Shown: one piece after another, positions 63,801-64,000 of the stretch | Position numbering within the stretch: the first letter of the stretch is position 1 | Layout of the letters: each line of letters opens with the position of its first letter | NCBI GenBank assembly: GCA_964036045.1 | Contig: OZ038380.1 | Location: 8,579,913-8,643,912, forward strand | DNA from: Eutreptiella sp. 'Long Island Sound 2002' | Taxonomy: Eukaryota > Euglenozoa > Euglenophyceae > Eutreptiales > Eutreptiaceae | DNA: 64,000 bases | Reading direction: 5' to 3' | The notes under the pieces: generated by a model | The model's database searches: none | Told to the model about the DNA's origin: nothing | Seen by the model: only the letters and a program-made list of their open reading frames with translations | Made by a program: the position numbers and the translations under genes

Positions 63801-64000
63801 TGTGGGGCACAAACTGTGAGTGCAGCATTGCCGCAAAAAACACATGGTGAGACCCCAGTTTCATGTGTAATAATGATTTACCACAGTCCAGTCATGACTT
63901 CTGCACAAAGGCTGCATGGCCAAGACCGAGCCAGTTTTGGGGCACAGTGGCCACAATGTGGGGCACAAACTGTGAGTGCAGCATTGCCGCAAAAAACACA
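60890..64000. repeat. 11- and 15-monomer duplications near right edge
   Basis: Blocks around 60898 and 62615 match at 1717 bp (11 units plus 1, the extra T near 62171). The rare cagtttcatgtgtaat with ccagtcatgac occurs at about 61521 and 63862, 2341 bp (15 units plus 1) apart. Monomers with cagttcaa are frequent here, as they also are at 10.8 to 20.9 kb. Confidence 0.82.

Larger units (their letters stand above)
6422..64000. repeat. Satellite DNA: tandem array of a 156-bp monomer, about 369 copies, continues past window
   Basis: Head-to-tail copies with landmark cagtgagtgcagcattgcc recur every 156 bp (6422, 6578 and so on) to the right edge with no inserted foreign DNA seen. Copies differ by a few bases each. 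Common variable positions, counted from cagtgag as 1, are 2 (A/T), 36 (G/T), 44 (A/T), 53 and 55 (T/C), 79 (C/T), 99 (C/A), 103 (A/G) and 117 (G/C). One linked haplotype changes ggggcacagtggcc to ggagcattgtgacc. The unit contains the palindrome GTGGCCAC and two copies of tggggcaca 21 bp apart. The length is near one nucleosome repeat and divisible by three. No CENP-B-box-like motif was found. A centromeric or pericentromeric role is plausible but unproven. Single-base and 3-bp indels are rare, for example near 7495, 22458, 39675, 42980, 45666, 51573 and 62171. Confidence 0.98.

Noticed and set aside
6422-64000. CRISPR array
   Set aside because: The repeated unit is 156 bp and contiguous; there are no unique spacers between repeats and no cas genes.
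6422-64000. Telomeric repeat: TTTTGGGG occurs in most monomers
   Set aside because: It occurs once per 156 bp inside a fixed unit and is not tandem; coincidental match to a ciliate-type telomere motif.

Overview
The window holds two things: a decayed non-LTR (LINE-type) retrotransposon on the + strand (positions 1 to 6421, cut by the left window edge), and an uninterrupted tandem satellite array of a 156-bp unit that fills the rest (6422 to 64000, about 369 copies by length). This is eukaryotic DNA. An endonuclease/RT/RNase H LINE with an A tail, sitting directly against a long satellite array with multi-monomer (higher-order) duplications, is typical of pericentromeric or other heterochromatic DNA. 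I cannot name the organism: nothing here is a single-copy host gene, and I do not recognise the satellite.

LINE (1 to 6421). An open frame running in from the left edge and ending at 461 may be the tail of ORF1. ORF2 follows, with recognisable domains in order: AP-endonuclease-like domain (about 1351 to 2080), reverse transcriptase with a YVDD box (about 2520 to 3320), RNase H1-like domain (about 4055 to 4410) and a C-terminal CCHC zinc knuckle (4670 to 4726). ORF2 is broken twice: an in-frame TGA at 2191 between endonuclease and RT, and a frame change at a 13-C run (4419 to 4431) just after RNase H. A non-coding 3' region of about 1.37 kb (5039 to 6408) follows, then a 13-base A tail (6409 to 6421). 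The domain set resembles the RNase H-bearing I/R1/Tad/ingi group of LINEs, but I have no phylogeny.

Satellite (6422 to 64000). The A tail joins the satellite in the middle of a near-consensus monomer, so the LINE appears to have inserted into an already homogenised array; the left flank lies outside the window. The unit is 156 bp (exactly 52 codons), so long open frames run through it, especially on the minus strand (up to 6706 codons). The common monomer variants are mostly amino-acid-changing in that frame, so I treat these frames as by-products of the period and not as genes. Rare variants recur at exact multiples of 156 bp (plus or minus 1 to 3 where an indel was copied along). They reveal many block duplications of 3, 5, 6, 9, 11, 12, 14, 15, 16, 27 and 30 monomers, each local to part of the array.

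I saw no tRNA, rRNA, CRISPR array, bacterial operon or host protein gene.
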